From: Candidatus Nitrosopumilus sp.
Lineage (GTDB): Archaea; Thermoproteota; Nitrososphaeria; Nitrososphaerales; Nitrosopumilaceae
NCBI GenBank assembly: GCA_016784625.1
Contig: JADHUF010000023.1
Coordinates: 1 to 16,063, forward strand
Length of the DNA: 16,063 nucleotides
Direction: 5' to 3'
Under the pieces are notes generated by a model. It ran no database searches and was not told the origin of the DNA. It saw only the letters and a list, made by a program, of their open reading frames with translations. Positions 1-6,299 of this stretch are shown in pieces (the stretch's first letter is position 1; each line of letters opens with the position of its first letter). The position numbers and the translations under genes were made by a program.

Positions 1-792
1 ATTTAACATTACAATTGCATTTTCAAATGCTTCAAATGATAAAATCTCTTTAGGTCTTATGTTCATCTCTAATAATTTAGCACATGCAACTCCGGTATCG
101 TAGACCATCTTTTCACGTCTATCGTCTTCAGCTGGTGGACTGGCACTACCAGGTAATGCAAGACCTATTGCCTCTGATATTGATGCCATTGTATTTGCAG
201 TAAACATTCCTCCACAAGAACCTGCATTTGGACATGCTGTATTTTCAATATTTTTTAGAGCTTCTAATGTTAATTGGCCTGCATCATATGCTCCTACTGC
301 TTCATACACATCCACTACTGTTAGCTCTTTTCCATCAAGCATTCCTGGCATGATAGTTCCACCATACACAAACACTGATGGAATATTCAGTCTGGCCATT
401 GCCATCATAGTTCCTGGTAGGCTTTTATCACATCCTGCAATTCCTACTAGTGCATCGTATTGATGTGCTCTGACCATTAATTCAATTGAATCTGCAATAA
501 CTTCTCTAGAAATTAATGATGACTTCATTCCTTCATGACCCATTGCAATTCCATCACTTACTGCAATTGTTGAAAATTCTCTTGGTGTTGCACCTGCATC
601 TGAAACTCCTTCTTTAGCCTTTAGAGCTAATTTTGGAAGATGAATGTTACAAGGCGTTGCCTCATTTCCTGTATGGCACACCCCAATGAATTGTTTTGAT
701 AAATCATCATCAGTTAATCCCATAGCTTTGTACATTGCTCTATGTGGTGCTCGAGCAGTTCCTTCTACAACATTTCTACTAGAAATTTCCAT
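1..792 (-). CDS. ilvD: Dihydroxyacid dehydratase, N-terminal 264 residues (cut by window edge)
   Basis: Dehydrates 2,3-dihydroxy-isovalerate and 2,3-dihydroxy-3-methylvalerate to the 2-keto acids in valine, leucine and isoleucine biosynthesis, as a soluble Fe-S enzyme. I translated the minus strand from an ATG at 790-792; the frame stays open to base 1. The three expected Fe-S cysteines are visible: Cys48 in NEATPCN, Cys121 in GCDKSLPG and Cys193 in CPNAGSCGGMFTANTM. The last of these is a family hallmark. The family is about 550-560 residues long, so roughly half the protein lies beyond the left edge. A TATA-like stretch lies 22-33 bp upstream of the ATG, consistent with a leaderless or short-leader transcript. 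It is divergent from the small zinc finger gene. Whether ilvBN/ilvC lie nearby cannot be seen. Confidence 0.96.
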   Translation of the reverse strand, partial: MEISSRNVVEGTARAPHRAMYKAMGLTDDDLSKQFIGVCHTGNEATPCNIHLPKLALKAKEGVSDAGATPREFSTIAVSDGIAMGHEGMKSSLISREVIADSIELMVRAHQYDALVGIAGCDKSLPGTMMAMARLNIPSVFVYGGTIMPGMLDGKELTVVDVYEAVGAYDAGQLTLEALKNIENTACPNAGSCGGMFTANTMASISEAIGLALPGSASPPAEDDRREKMVYDTGVACAKLLEMNIRPKEILSFEAFENAIVMLN

Positions 793-813
793 AACATGTA
801 ATTTTCTGATTGC

Positions 814-825
814 TTTAATTTAAGT
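814..825 (-). promoter_or_regulatory. Putative ilvD TATA box
   Basis: On the minus strand this AT-only stretch reads CTTAAATTAAAG and sits 22-33 bp upstream of the ilvD ATG. That is the distance expected for an archaeal core promoter giving an almost leaderless mRNA. The call is by spacing and composition only. Confidence 0.4.
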
Positions 826-876
826 CTAGATTCTAAATTTCAATAGGCTTAAGTCCATAATTCTTGAAGACAATTC

Positions 877-1065
877 ATGAATTTCAACTGTGTCTTTCCA
901 TTTTGTAATTACAAACGTAATGACATTGAAGAAAAAGAATTCCTAAAGCATTTGAAAGAAGAACATCATAATGAAATGCTAAATATTTCAAAAAAAGAGA
1001 ACATTCCAATTAAAATGGCAGAGATGATGACTGTATCAAACTCAAAGGTATTCATTAATTCTTAG
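877..1065 (+). CDS. Small single C2H2-like zinc finger protein (62 aa)
   Basis: The residues Cys5, Cys10, His25 and His30 form a C-x4-C-x14-H-x4-H arrangement, close to a classical C2H2 zinc finger, and His31 could be an alternative ligand. The segment between the ligands is charged and looks helical before the His pair (EFLKHLKEEHH). The remaining 30 residues carry no recognised domain. Such single-finger mini-proteins are common in archaea and are usually supposed to bind nucleic acid or protein, but the role here is unknown. A possible TATA box (CTTAAGT, 848-854) lies 23-29 bp before the ATG, and no Shine-Dalgarno is seen. The 3' end overlaps the 3' end of the opposite lysine-rich gene by 11 bp. 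Confidence 0.72.
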   Translation: MNFNCVFPFCNYKRNDIEEKEFLKHLKEEHHNEMLNISKKENIPIKMAEMMTVSNSKVFINS

Positions 1066-1204
1066 ATTCATATTTTTTAGGTCTTTTTTTCTTTTTATTT
1101 TCTTGTTGTTCACTTTTGTATTTCTTGATTCGAAGTTTTTCCCTACCTTTCTTCTCTCCTTTTTGTAATCTGCCCTCTTTTTTCTTTGGTTTTTTCTTTG
1201 TCAT
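1055..1204 (-). CDS. Very basic, lysine-rich 49-residue protein, function unknown
   Basis: This short frame reads from an ATG at 1202-1204 to a TAA at 1055-1057 on the minus strand. The product begins MTKKKPKKKEGRLQKGEKK and is over 40% Lys plus Arg, with clusters KKKPKKK and KKKKRPKK. It has no hydrophobic core, so it is probably disordered and, if made, likely binds RNA, DNA or the ribosome. Evidence that it is real: an uninterrupted frame that fills an otherwise empty gap, a TATA-like ATATAATT about 30 bp upstream, and an end that just overlaps the convergent zinc finger gene. Evidence against: its length, and the fact that poly-A/T tracts easily give Lys-rich frames. I do not recognise a family. 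Confidence 0.5.
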   Translation of the reverse strand: MTKKKPKKKEGRLQKGEKKGREKLRIKKYKSEQQENKKKKRPKKYESKN

Positions 1205-1292
1205 TTTTTGCAATCTCTTTTTTTCTAAATTATATCCACAATAATATTTTATTGTAAACTATTTGACTATGATCTAGATTTTATTGAGATTA

Positions 1293-1889
1293 TTACTTGA
1301 TTAATTCTTGATTGTCTAGTTTTAGCAATACAGATTCTATTTCTTCAGGTGTCTGGCCACCATATATTACCAAAACTCTGTCGTCTTCAACAATTTCATA
1401 ATCTCTAATGTCTGATACTTGTTCTCTGTTAATGAAGAATTGAAGTTTATAGTCTTCATTTGTACAGAAACTTCTGCCATCTTTGAATACAAAGCATTGG
1501 TCATCAAGACCTAACTGTAGTGAATCAAAGAGGTACTGCAGTGTAACTCCTGTTGCATGTTTGTGAATAGTAGAACCATCTCTGCTTTCAAAATGTGTCC
1601 AAGGTGATTTGATTTGATAATCTGGAGCTGAGAAATCAAATTCATCTCCAAAAATATTTACAATAATTGCTGCATGTGTGTGATCACTGCCTAATGCACC
1701 AGCATTTTCTGGTCCTCCAGGTGCAGTTTCAGTCATGTTGGCAAAGAGAAATACAGAATATCCTACAATAACTCCAATTACAGCAAAAACACCAATTGCA
1801 ATTAGAGTCTGTTTTCTTTTTTCTGCTGAATGTTTTGTAGCATAATTTTCACGTGTTTGTTCGCGGTCTCTTCGCTCTTTTCGTCCCAT
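1293..1889 (-). CDS. Membrane-anchored extracytoplasmic protein with His and Cys pairs, function unknown
   Basis: The 198-residue product has a highly charged cytoplasmic N-terminus (residues 1-27, rich in Arg, Lys and Glu) and a single hydrophobic segment at about 28-50. By the positive-inside rule, the remaining domain is outside. That domain has a DHTHAAI stretch (His70, His72), His99, an IHKH stretch (His109, His111) and a cysteine pair Cys132/Cys142 that could form a disulfide. The His groupings could bind a metal such as copper, which is an inference only. No signal peptidase site is obvious, so the segment is probably an anchor. The start ATG at 1887-1889 is divergent from the HIT gene with about 80 bp between them. 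I recognise no named family, although the sequence looks like a conserved thaumarchaeal protein. The membrane-anchored DsbA-like gene lies about 1.8 kb away. Confidence 0.85.
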   Translation of the reverse strand: MGRKERRDREQTRENYATKHSAEKRKQTLIAIGVFAVIGVIVGYSVFLFANMTETAPGGPENAGALGSDHTHAAIIVNIFGDEFDFSAPDYQIKSPWTHFESRDGSTIHKHATGVTLQYLFDSLQLGLDDQCFVFKDGRSFCTNEDYKLQFFINREQVSDIRDYEIVEDDRVLVIYGGQTPEEIESVLLKLDNQELIK

Positions 1890-1968
1890 AATGTATTCAA
1901 ACTCTCAAATTTGCCCTAATTAACCATTCGATAAAAACAATAAATAAAATCACAAATTGCTGATCTTT

Positions 1969-2376
1969 ATGGGTTGTCTTTTTTGTGATATTCTAGATGG
2001 AAAAAAAGATGGACATTTTCTATATGAGGATGATTCACATGTTGCATTTTTAGATAAATATCCCATTGATGTTGGACATAGTTTAGTTCTTCCTAGAGAA
2101 CATCATGAAAAAATAACTGACATGACTCCTGTAGATGTTGGAAAAATATTTGCAATTGTTCCAAAAATAGCAAAGGCAGTTTTAGATGCAACAAATGCTG
2201 ATGCGTTTAGTCTTGGTCAAAATAATGGAAGAGCAGCTAAACAGATTATTCCACATGTCCACATACATATCATTCCTAGATATGATAGCAAAGGCACTGT
2301 ATGGACAAAGAGACAAATCTCAACTGATAGTGAGCTCTCAGAACTTGCAAAAAAGATACGTGTTATTCTGACTTAG
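1969..2376 (+). CDS. HIT-family (histidine triad) nucleotide hydrolase/transferase
   Basis: The protein ends its core with the histidine triad motif HVHIHIIPR (His96, His98 and His100 from the chosen start). The middle His acts as nucleophile on the alpha-phosphate of nucleotide substrates such as AMP-lysine, AMP-amides or dinucleoside polyphosphates. The N-terminus MGCLFCDI has the CxxC seen in zinc-containing HINT-type members, and the GHSLVLPREHH segment is also typical. I chose the ATG at 1969, which gives 135 residues; a TTG at 1957 is in frame but would add only four residues before the usual MxCxFC start. An A-rich region lies upstream, and there is no clear Shine-Dalgarno. The last 14 bases overlap the end of the convergent aRF1 gene. 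The exact physiological substrate cannot be told from sequence. Confidence 0.93.
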   Translation: MGCLFCDILDGKKDGHFLYEDDSHVAFLDKYPIDVGHSLVLPREHHEKITDMTPVDVGKIFAIVPKIAKAVLDATNADAFSLGQNNGRAAKQIIPHVHIHIIPRYDSKGTVWTKRQISTDSELSELAKKIRVILT

Positions 2377-3652
2377 AATGCCCTGGATTATATCTTAGAA
2401 TTGCCCCAACCTTTCCAAGACTAGACAGCATGTTTCCATGTTCTGCACTTCCAGAAACAACTTCTAATTGCGTTCCTGTTTTTGCTGCAAGTAATTCTAA
2501 ATAATCTACAATGTCTTGTTCATTGACTTCTACTTCCATTGCCTTGCATGCTGGACATGGGGTGTTTGCATACTCTGTCTTTTTTGGAATAACTAGCGGT
2601 CTCTCTAAAATCTCTTCTTGAATGTGTTGACACCGCTTGCACTTTCCTTCAACTCTATTCAAGTTTGTATTATCAGTAATGATTAAAATTTTAACAACAT
2701 TATTTTTTAGATAATCGATTACTTCTTGTAATCCATAGGAGCCTTTTCCAGTATTACCATTAATCTCTCTAAACAAATCTTCGATGAGTTTTTTTTCTTC
2801 TACCATTCTAAAATTACCTAAAATGTCTGCAGATTTTGCAAATGCTTCTCTGATTCCTTCTGATCCTGAATATGATGCATCAATTGTGGAGATGATGTTA
2901 TTTTGTAATCTGTATTCTAAATAATTCCCATTAATGAAATCTTCTTTTGTAGGGCCTGGACCTGAAATGATTAATCCTTTTACTGGATAAATATCGATAA
3001 AATATTCTCTTGTAGTTTGTGCTACTCTATTGTAGAAATAACTCAATTCCATCTCTCTGAGTTTTTGAAATCTTTTTGCAGATTGTCCTCCTTGTCTATG
3101 TTTTCCTGCTACTCCAGAACCTGTTTGAGATAGCACCTCAATTTTATCTCCATGCAATAACCCCCAACCTGCATCTTTTGCATCAATTGCTAAAAATCCA
3201 ATTAAGTTGTCATCCTTTAACATGTCTTTTAGAATATCAACATGGAAATGATCATCGCATCTGTACAAGTATTGATTCAAATCTTTTGGTGGGTCTACTT
3301 CCCATACTGTAACTACTTCACTTCCTAAAGGTCCGCCTTCTTCAGATGGAAGTGCGCCACAGAACATTACTAATCCTCGCTCTGGTGTTTTTTTGTACAT
3401 TTTTAGTCTTTGAACTACTTTCCCTAACGAATCAACTACATGTGATCTTGTAAGGTCTGATTTGATATTATCTGCTGTTCCTTGTTCTTGTTGAAGCGAA
3501 CTAATAATTTCGTGAAGTTGTTTTCCTTTTGGAATGTATACTGTAATAAGCTCAGTACCTCTACCTAATTTTTGAGATAACTCTTCTAGGGTCTTTCTGA
3601 TTTTATAGAGTTTGACTGAATCTTGTTTTTCTACATCTATTTTCTTTACCAT
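2363..3652 (-). CDS. prf1: Peptide chain release factor aRF1 (class I)
   Basis: Recognises all three stop codons in the ribosomal A site and triggers hydrolysis of peptidyl-tRNA. The 429 residues show the full eRF1/aRF1 architecture. The N-domain has the stop-codon NIKS motif (62-65) and a YxCxxxF motif (YRCDDHF, 130-136). The M-domain has the catalytic GGQ loop (188-190, within GKHRQGGQSAKRF). The C-domain carries a zinc-ribbon-like insert with CKRC and CPAC pairs. The length is slightly above the usual ~415. The start is supported by AGGAG on the minus strand (3662-3666) nine bases before the ATG, one of the few good Shine-Dalgarno sites in this window. It lies 55 bp downstream of the DsbA-like gene on the same strand, so co-transcription is possible. 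Confidence 0.97.
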   Translation of the reverse strand: MVKKIDVEKQDSVKLYKIRKTLEELSQKLGRGTELITVYIPKGKQLHEIISSLQQEQGTADNIKSDLTRSHVVDSLGKVVQRLKMYKKTPERGLVMFCGALPSEEGGPLGSEVVTVWEVDPPKDLNQYLYRCDDHFHVDILKDMLKDDNLIGFLAIDAKDAGWGLLHGDKIEVLSQTGSGVAGKHRQGGQSAKRFQKLREMELSYFYNRVAQTTREYFIDIYPVKGLIISGPGPTKEDFINGNYLEYRLQNNIISTIDASYSGSEGIREAFAKSADILGNFRMVEEKKLIEDLFREINGNTGKGSYGLQEVIDYLKNNVVKILIITDNTNLNRVEGKCKRCQHIQEEILERPLVIPKKTEYANTPCPACKAMEVEVNEQDIVDYLELLAAKTGTQLEVVSGSAEHGNMLSSLGKVGAILRYNPGHSKSE

Positions 3653-3661
3653 TTGTAATTT

Positions 3662-3666
3662 CTCCT
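3662..3666 (-). promoter_or_regulatory. Shine-Dalgarno site of aRF1 gene
   Basis: AGGAG on the minus strand, with nine bases to the ATG at 3652. It fixes the aRF1 start and indicates a leadered transcript, unlike most first genes here. Confidence 0.6.
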
Positions 3667-3707
3667 GATCATGCGGATATTAATTTTAATGGTTTTAATT
3701 TTTGAAA

Positions 3708-4352
3708 TTATAATTCATCAAATGTTTTCAGAAATACTTCTAGAGGCTGATTCCCTCTAATTTTGATAATTTTTTGATCATTAAAGACCAAAAATGACGG
3801 AGTTGCATCAATTCCAACCTCTTTTCCAAATTCGTACAGTGCAATGACTTTGTTTTGGTATTTGTGCTCATCAATACATCTATTGAATTGCTCTAAATCT
3901 AACTCAACTGTTACTGCAAATCTATCAAGTGATTCTCGCGTGATCCATCCGGTTCTTTCTCCTCCCCAGTTCTTGTAAAGTTCATCATGATATTGCCAAT
4001 ATTTTCCTTGATCATCTGCACAATATGCTGCTTCTGCTGCTAACACAGAATCTGGACCATTTAGGGTAAAGTCTTTGAAGACTAGTTTTACTTTACCAGT
4101 TTTTATGAAATCTTCTTTGATAATATCTAATGAATTTTGATGAAATTTGTAACAAAAAGTACATTGATAGTCCCCCCATTCTAAAATCGTAATTGGTGCG
4201 TCTGAATTACCAATTATCGGAGACCCATTATTGATTAATTTTGAAGCAGTTAGTAATTTAGAGTCATTTTCTGATTCAGGATAAAATGCCAAAAACACAC
4301 CTGCTAGAATTCCTATTACTACAGGTATTGCCAAAAGATAGAGTTTTGTCAT
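3708..4352 (-). CDS. Membrane-anchored DsbA-like thiol:disulfide oxidoreductase
   Basis: Thioredoxin-fold protein of the DsbA/DSBA_Thioredoxin_4 type, predicted to make or shuffle disulfides outside the cytoplasmic membrane. Residues 4-23 are a hydrophobic segment that serves as signal or anchor; no lipobox or clear cleavage site is visible. The active site is CTFC at 64-67, preceded by the beta-strand ITILEWGDYQ. The cis-proline loop is ATPSF with Pro185. A helical insertion lies between, with the YxxHDELY region at about 118-126 that is usual for this family. Two further cysteines (111 and 159) lie in the insertion and could pair. The 214-residue length is normal. Thaumarchaea often carry several such proteins; the client is unknown. 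It is divergent from cbtB with about 120 bp between the starts. Confidence 0.92.
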   Translation of the reverse strand: MTKLYLLAIPVVIGILAGVFLAFYPESENDSKLLTASKLINNGSPIIGNSDAPITILEWGDYQCTFCYKFHQNSLDIIKEDFIKTGKVKLVFKDFTLNGPDSVLAAEAAYCADDQGKYWQYHDELYKNWGGERTGWITRESLDRFAVTVELDLEQFNRCIDEHKYQNKVIALYEFGKEVGIDATPSFLVFNDQKIIKIRGNQPLEVFLKTFDEL

Positions 4353-4444
4353 AATCTGACGAAATATGTTTCTAGTATAAAGTATCCAATGTTTTTATCA
4401 GATCTAATTTGGTGATCTCTATTAAAATCAAAAATATCCAAGAG

Positions 4445-4454
4445 CTTAAATATA
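4445..4454 (+). promoter_or_regulatory. Putative cbtB TATA box
   Basis: CTTAAATATA centred about 26 bp before the ATG at 4475. The spacing predicts an essentially leaderless mRNA and supports the choice of the downstream ATG over the in-frame GTG at 4409. Confidence 0.5.
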
Positions 4455-4474
4455 TTCAAATCCTGCTAGATTTT

Positions 4475-4690
4475 ATGTCTGAATCAAGACAAATCTATGC
4501 ATCAAAGATTGGTGTTTCTAAAATTGCAATAATTGCATTGGCGTTAGTCTTTGCAGCAGGATTGTTTGTTGTAGGGTTTGATCAAGGACATATCTTTAGT
4601 CTAGTTTATGGTGAACAAGCATTTGAAGATCTTTACATCCATGAACTCACTCACGATATGAGACATGCAGCTGGATTCCCTTGTCATTAG
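4475..4690 (+). CDS. cbtB: CbtB-like cobalt transporter subunit
   Basis: A 71-residue protein with one membrane segment (about 15-37) and a short C-terminal tail rich in metal ligands: His56, His60, Asp61, His64, Cys70 and His71 in an HELTHDMRHAAGFPCH pattern. This is the hallmark of CbtB, the small partner of the predicted cobalt permease CbtA. The role in cobalt uptake for cobalamin synthesis is a genomic inference made for this family (cobalamin riboswitch or cob gene linkage elsewhere). I chose the ATG at 4475 because the TATA-like box ends 20 bases before it and because an in-frame GTG at 4409 would add 22 atypical residues upstream of the promoter itself. cbtA begins 12 bp after the stop, so the two form one transcription unit. 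I see no cobalamin riboswitch in the 120-bp upstream region. Confidence 0.9.
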   Translation: MSESRQIYASKIGVSKIAIIALALVFAAGLFVVGFDQGHIFSLVYGEQAFEDLYIHELTHDMRHAAGFPCH

Positions 4691-4702
4691 GAATTTAGCC
4701 TC

Positions 4703-5434
4703 ATGAAAACACTGCATTTTATCATTATTGTTTTAATTTCTGGTGCACTTGCTGGTGCAATTCATGGAACTGTAAATTTTGCAATTGTAGAACCATATCT
4801 TGATCAAGCCATTGGAATTGAAAATCAAAATCTGTTTGCATCAGGTGAAGAAGAAGACACTCCTGAATTTTGGATAGAGTATGAAGGGTATAGAGTGTGG
4901 CAAAAGAGCGGACAAATTCTTGCAGGAGTTATTTTAGGAACGTCTGTTGGTGCATTATTTGGAATAGTATTTGCATTATCTAGAAATTCATTACCTGGAA
5001 ATAATGATATCACAAAAGCAATTGTTTTATCTGGAATTATGTGGTTTGCCATGTATTTGATTCCATTTCTCAAATATCCTGCAAATCCACCAACTGTTGG
5101 GGATGCAGATACTGTAGTATTACGAGCAATCTTGTATCTTTCTTTTATTGCAATTTCTGGATTTGGAGTAGTTGGTTTTTACAAATTATCAAAGAAATTC
5201 CAAAACAACAAAAAACTTGTAGGTTTGTTTGGATATGCAATTTTCATCTCTCTAGTTTTCTTTGTCATGCCAGATAATCCAGATGAAATAACTGCTCCAA
5301 TGGATTTGGTAAATGAGTTTAGATTCATGTCTATTCTAGGTGTTACTTCTTTTTGGGCATCAATAGGGCTAATTCTTGGATTCTTTTGGAACCGTTTTAA
5401 TTCTCATAAAGAGACTACTCCTTCATATAACTAA
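4703..5434 (+). CDS. cbtA: CbtA-like predicted cobalt permease
   Basis: Integral membrane protein of 243 residues with about six hydrophobic segments (roughly 5-25, 70-91, 106-123, 137-158, 170-188 and 208-228). The N-terminal part has HGTVNFAIVEPYL followed by an acidic extracytoplasmic loop (GEEEDTPEFWIEYEGYR) and a GQILAGVILGTSVGALFG helix. These features are characteristic of CbtA. It is predicted to move Co2+ into the cell together with CbtB, whose gene ends 12 bp upstream. Conserved acidic and His residues in the loops are plausible metal sites. The TAA at 5432-5434 touches the start of the regulatory block in front of the first winged-helix gene. Length and frame are intact. The substrate assignment rests on family knowledge, not on anything proven here. 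Confidence 0.88.
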   Translation: MKTLHFIIIVLISGALAGAIHGTVNFAIVEPYLDQAIGIENQNLFASGEEEDTPEFWIEYEGYRVWQKSGQILAGVILGTSVGALFGIVFALSRNSLPGNNDITKAIVLSGIMWFAMYLIPFLKYPANPPTVGDADTVVLRAILYLSFIAISGFGVVGFYKLSKKFQNNKKLVGLFGYAIFISLVFFVMPDNPDEITAPMDLVNEFRFMSILGVTSFWASIGLILGFFWNRFNSHKETTPSYN

Positions 5435-5481
5435 TTATTCTAATTCTCTAGAATGAGAACTAAAACATGTCGTTTAAATAA
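5431..5481 (+). promoter_or_regulatory. Promoter/operator of first winged-helix gene (motif shared with phnD)
   Basis: Contains ATTCT boxes at 5437-5441 and 5443-5447, then TCTAGAATGAGAAC at 5447-5460, then the TATA box TTTAAATAA at 5473-5481, centred 29 bp before the ATG at 5506. The second ATTCT and AGAAT (5450-5454) form a small inverted repeat. The same elements recur before phnD at 6214-6269, which makes a common regulator likely. Confidence 0.6.
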
Positions 5482-5505
5482 TCGTACAATATTTTTTGTA
5501 TTTAC

Positions 5506-5835
5506 ATGTCAAGAAGACTAACTTTGCCACAATTAAAAAAATATGATACTACTCAAAAAGTAATAGAATCACTAGCGGATTCTGAATCACGTGCAATTTT
5601 ATTTTCAATAATTAAAAAAGGAAACACAGCTGCAGAACTTTCTGACAAGCTAAAAATCCCTCTTAGTTCTGTATATAAAAAATTATCAGACCTCGAAGAA
5701 CTTACATTAATCAAAGTTGAAAAATGGATGATATCTGATAAAGGCAGAAAATTCAAAGTTTACCGTAGTAGAATAAGCAAAGCTGATATCTCTATTAGAA
5801 AACCTGAGCCAACTCTTACACTAATTCCTAATTAA
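5506..5835 (+). CDS. Winged-helix transcriptional regulator, paralogue 1
   Basis: A 109-residue protein that is little more than a winged helix-turn-helix. Residues 15-38 form helix 1 (TQKVIESLADSESRAILFSI). Helices 2 and 3 (about 41-66) hold the AAELSDKLKIPLSSVYKKL recognition unit, with the wing following (about 68-90, VEKWMISDKGRKFKVYRSR). A conserved tail ends in EPTLTLIPN. It resembles ArsR/TrmB-type domains. No effector domain and no metal-binding Cys/His cluster is seen. It is followed without a gap by a paralogue with about 47 identities in 99 aligned residues (hand count). It lies between cbtBA and phnDCE, and its promoter shares a 14-bp element with that of phnD. Control of phnDCE and of its own operon is therefore the favoured inference. 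Confidence 0.88.
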   Translation: MSRRLTLPQLKKYDTTQKVIESLADSESRAILFSIIKKGNTAAELSDKLKIPLSSVYKKLSDLEELTLIKVEKWMISDKGRKFKVYRSRISKADISIRKPEPTLTLIPN

Positions 5836-5844
5836 GTGATTTTA

Positions 5845-6195
5845 ATGTCAAAACCAAACATCATTCAACTATCAGAATTTGATATAACTCAAAAAATTAT
5901 AGAATCCATTAGTAACATTTGTACTCGAGCCGTATTATTTTCAGTCAAAAATGAATCAAAAGATGCAACTCAAATTGCTGATGAATTAAAAATTTCACTT
6001 TCTACTGTTTACAAAACACTATCTAATTTAGAAGATCTTGCACTTGTGGAAGTAAGTCAATATGTTATTTCAACTGAAGGCAAAAAAATTAAGCAATATC
6101 GTAGTAGAATTGGTAAAGTTGAAATCATTTTGGAGAATCTAGAGCCTAGCTTGAATTTGTATCCAAATACCTCTAATTCAAAATCAAATCCTTAG
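5845..6195 (+). CDS. Winged-helix transcriptional regulator, paralogue 2
   Basis: A 116-residue tandem copy of the preceding gene. The helix-turn-helix core (ATQIADELKISLSTVYKTL) and the YRSRI segment plus the EPSLNLYPN tail are conserved, while the region around residues 23-27 has diverged (SNICT, with one Cys). I chose the ATG at 5845, nine bases after the TAA of paralogue 1; an in-frame GTG at 5836 would add three residues. The ATG gives the same MS-x-QL start as paralogue 1. There is no room for a separate promoter, so both are translated from one mRNA and could form a heterodimer. The effector is unknown. The extra Ser/Asn-rich C-terminus (TSNSKSNP) is not in paralogue 1. Confidence 0.87.
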   Translation: MSKPNIIQLSEFDITQKIIESISNICTRAVLFSVKNESKDATQIADELKISLSTVYKTLSNLEDLALVEVSQYVISTEGKKIKQYRSRIGKVEIILENLEPSLNLYPNTSNSKSNP

Positions 6196-6210
6196 AAAAA
6201 TAGATTACTG

Positions 6211-6269
6211 CTAATTCTTATTCTATAGACTTGGAATGAACATCTAGAATGAAAACCTGCTTTAAATAA
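6211..6269 (+). promoter_or_regulatory. phnD promoter/operator region
   Basis: From left to right: ATTCT boxes at 6214-6218 and 6220-6224 followed by aTAGA, a GGAATGAA box at 6233-6240, TCTAGAATGAAAAC at 6243-6256 and the TATA box TTTAAATAA at 6261-6269. The TATA centre is about 35 bp from the phnD ATG, which predicts a leader of only some 8-10 bases. The GGAATGAA and AGAATGAA boxes start 14 bp apart, so they may be two binding sites for the same regulator. Thirteen of 14 bases match the element at 5447-5460. Confidence 0.6.
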
Positions 6270-6299
6270 CTTAGCTCTTCCTAAGATTTTTAGTTAATT

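Noticed and set aside
1120..1145. Sequence GATTCGAA resembling a tRNA T-loop
   Set aside because: No acceptor or anticodon stem can be folded around it, and it lies within the lysine-rich coding frame.
1238..1255. 18-bp near-perfect palindrome ACAATAATATTTTATTGT between two minus-strand genes
   Set aside because: It consists almost wholly of A and T with one mismatch; such dyads arise easily in this composition, and there is no second copy or clear promoter relation.
1957..1968. Upstream TTG start for the HIT gene
   Set aside because: It would put four extra residues before the family-typical MxCxFC start; the ATG at 1969 is better.
4353..4474. Possible cobalamin riboswitch or operator before cbtB, including AGATC-N9-GATCT at 4400-4418
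   Set aside because: The region lacks any B12-box-like conserved block and is too short for a riboswitch; the inverted repeat has only 5-bp arms and no second copy.
4409..4474. Upstream GTG start for cbtB
   Set aside because: The added 22 residues include the sequence that reads as the TATA box, and CbtB proteins are about 60-70 residues long.
4825..5073. Minus-strand open frame of 82 codons inside cbtA, and similar opposite-strand frames within aspS, gatA and purP
   Set aside because: They lie wholly inside clearly recognised genes, have implausible protein composition and no start signals, and are shadows of the real coding frames.
5506..6195. Possible toxin-antitoxin pair (two small adjacent genes)
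   Set aside because: Both products are clearly homologous winged-helix proteins; neither resembles a toxin.
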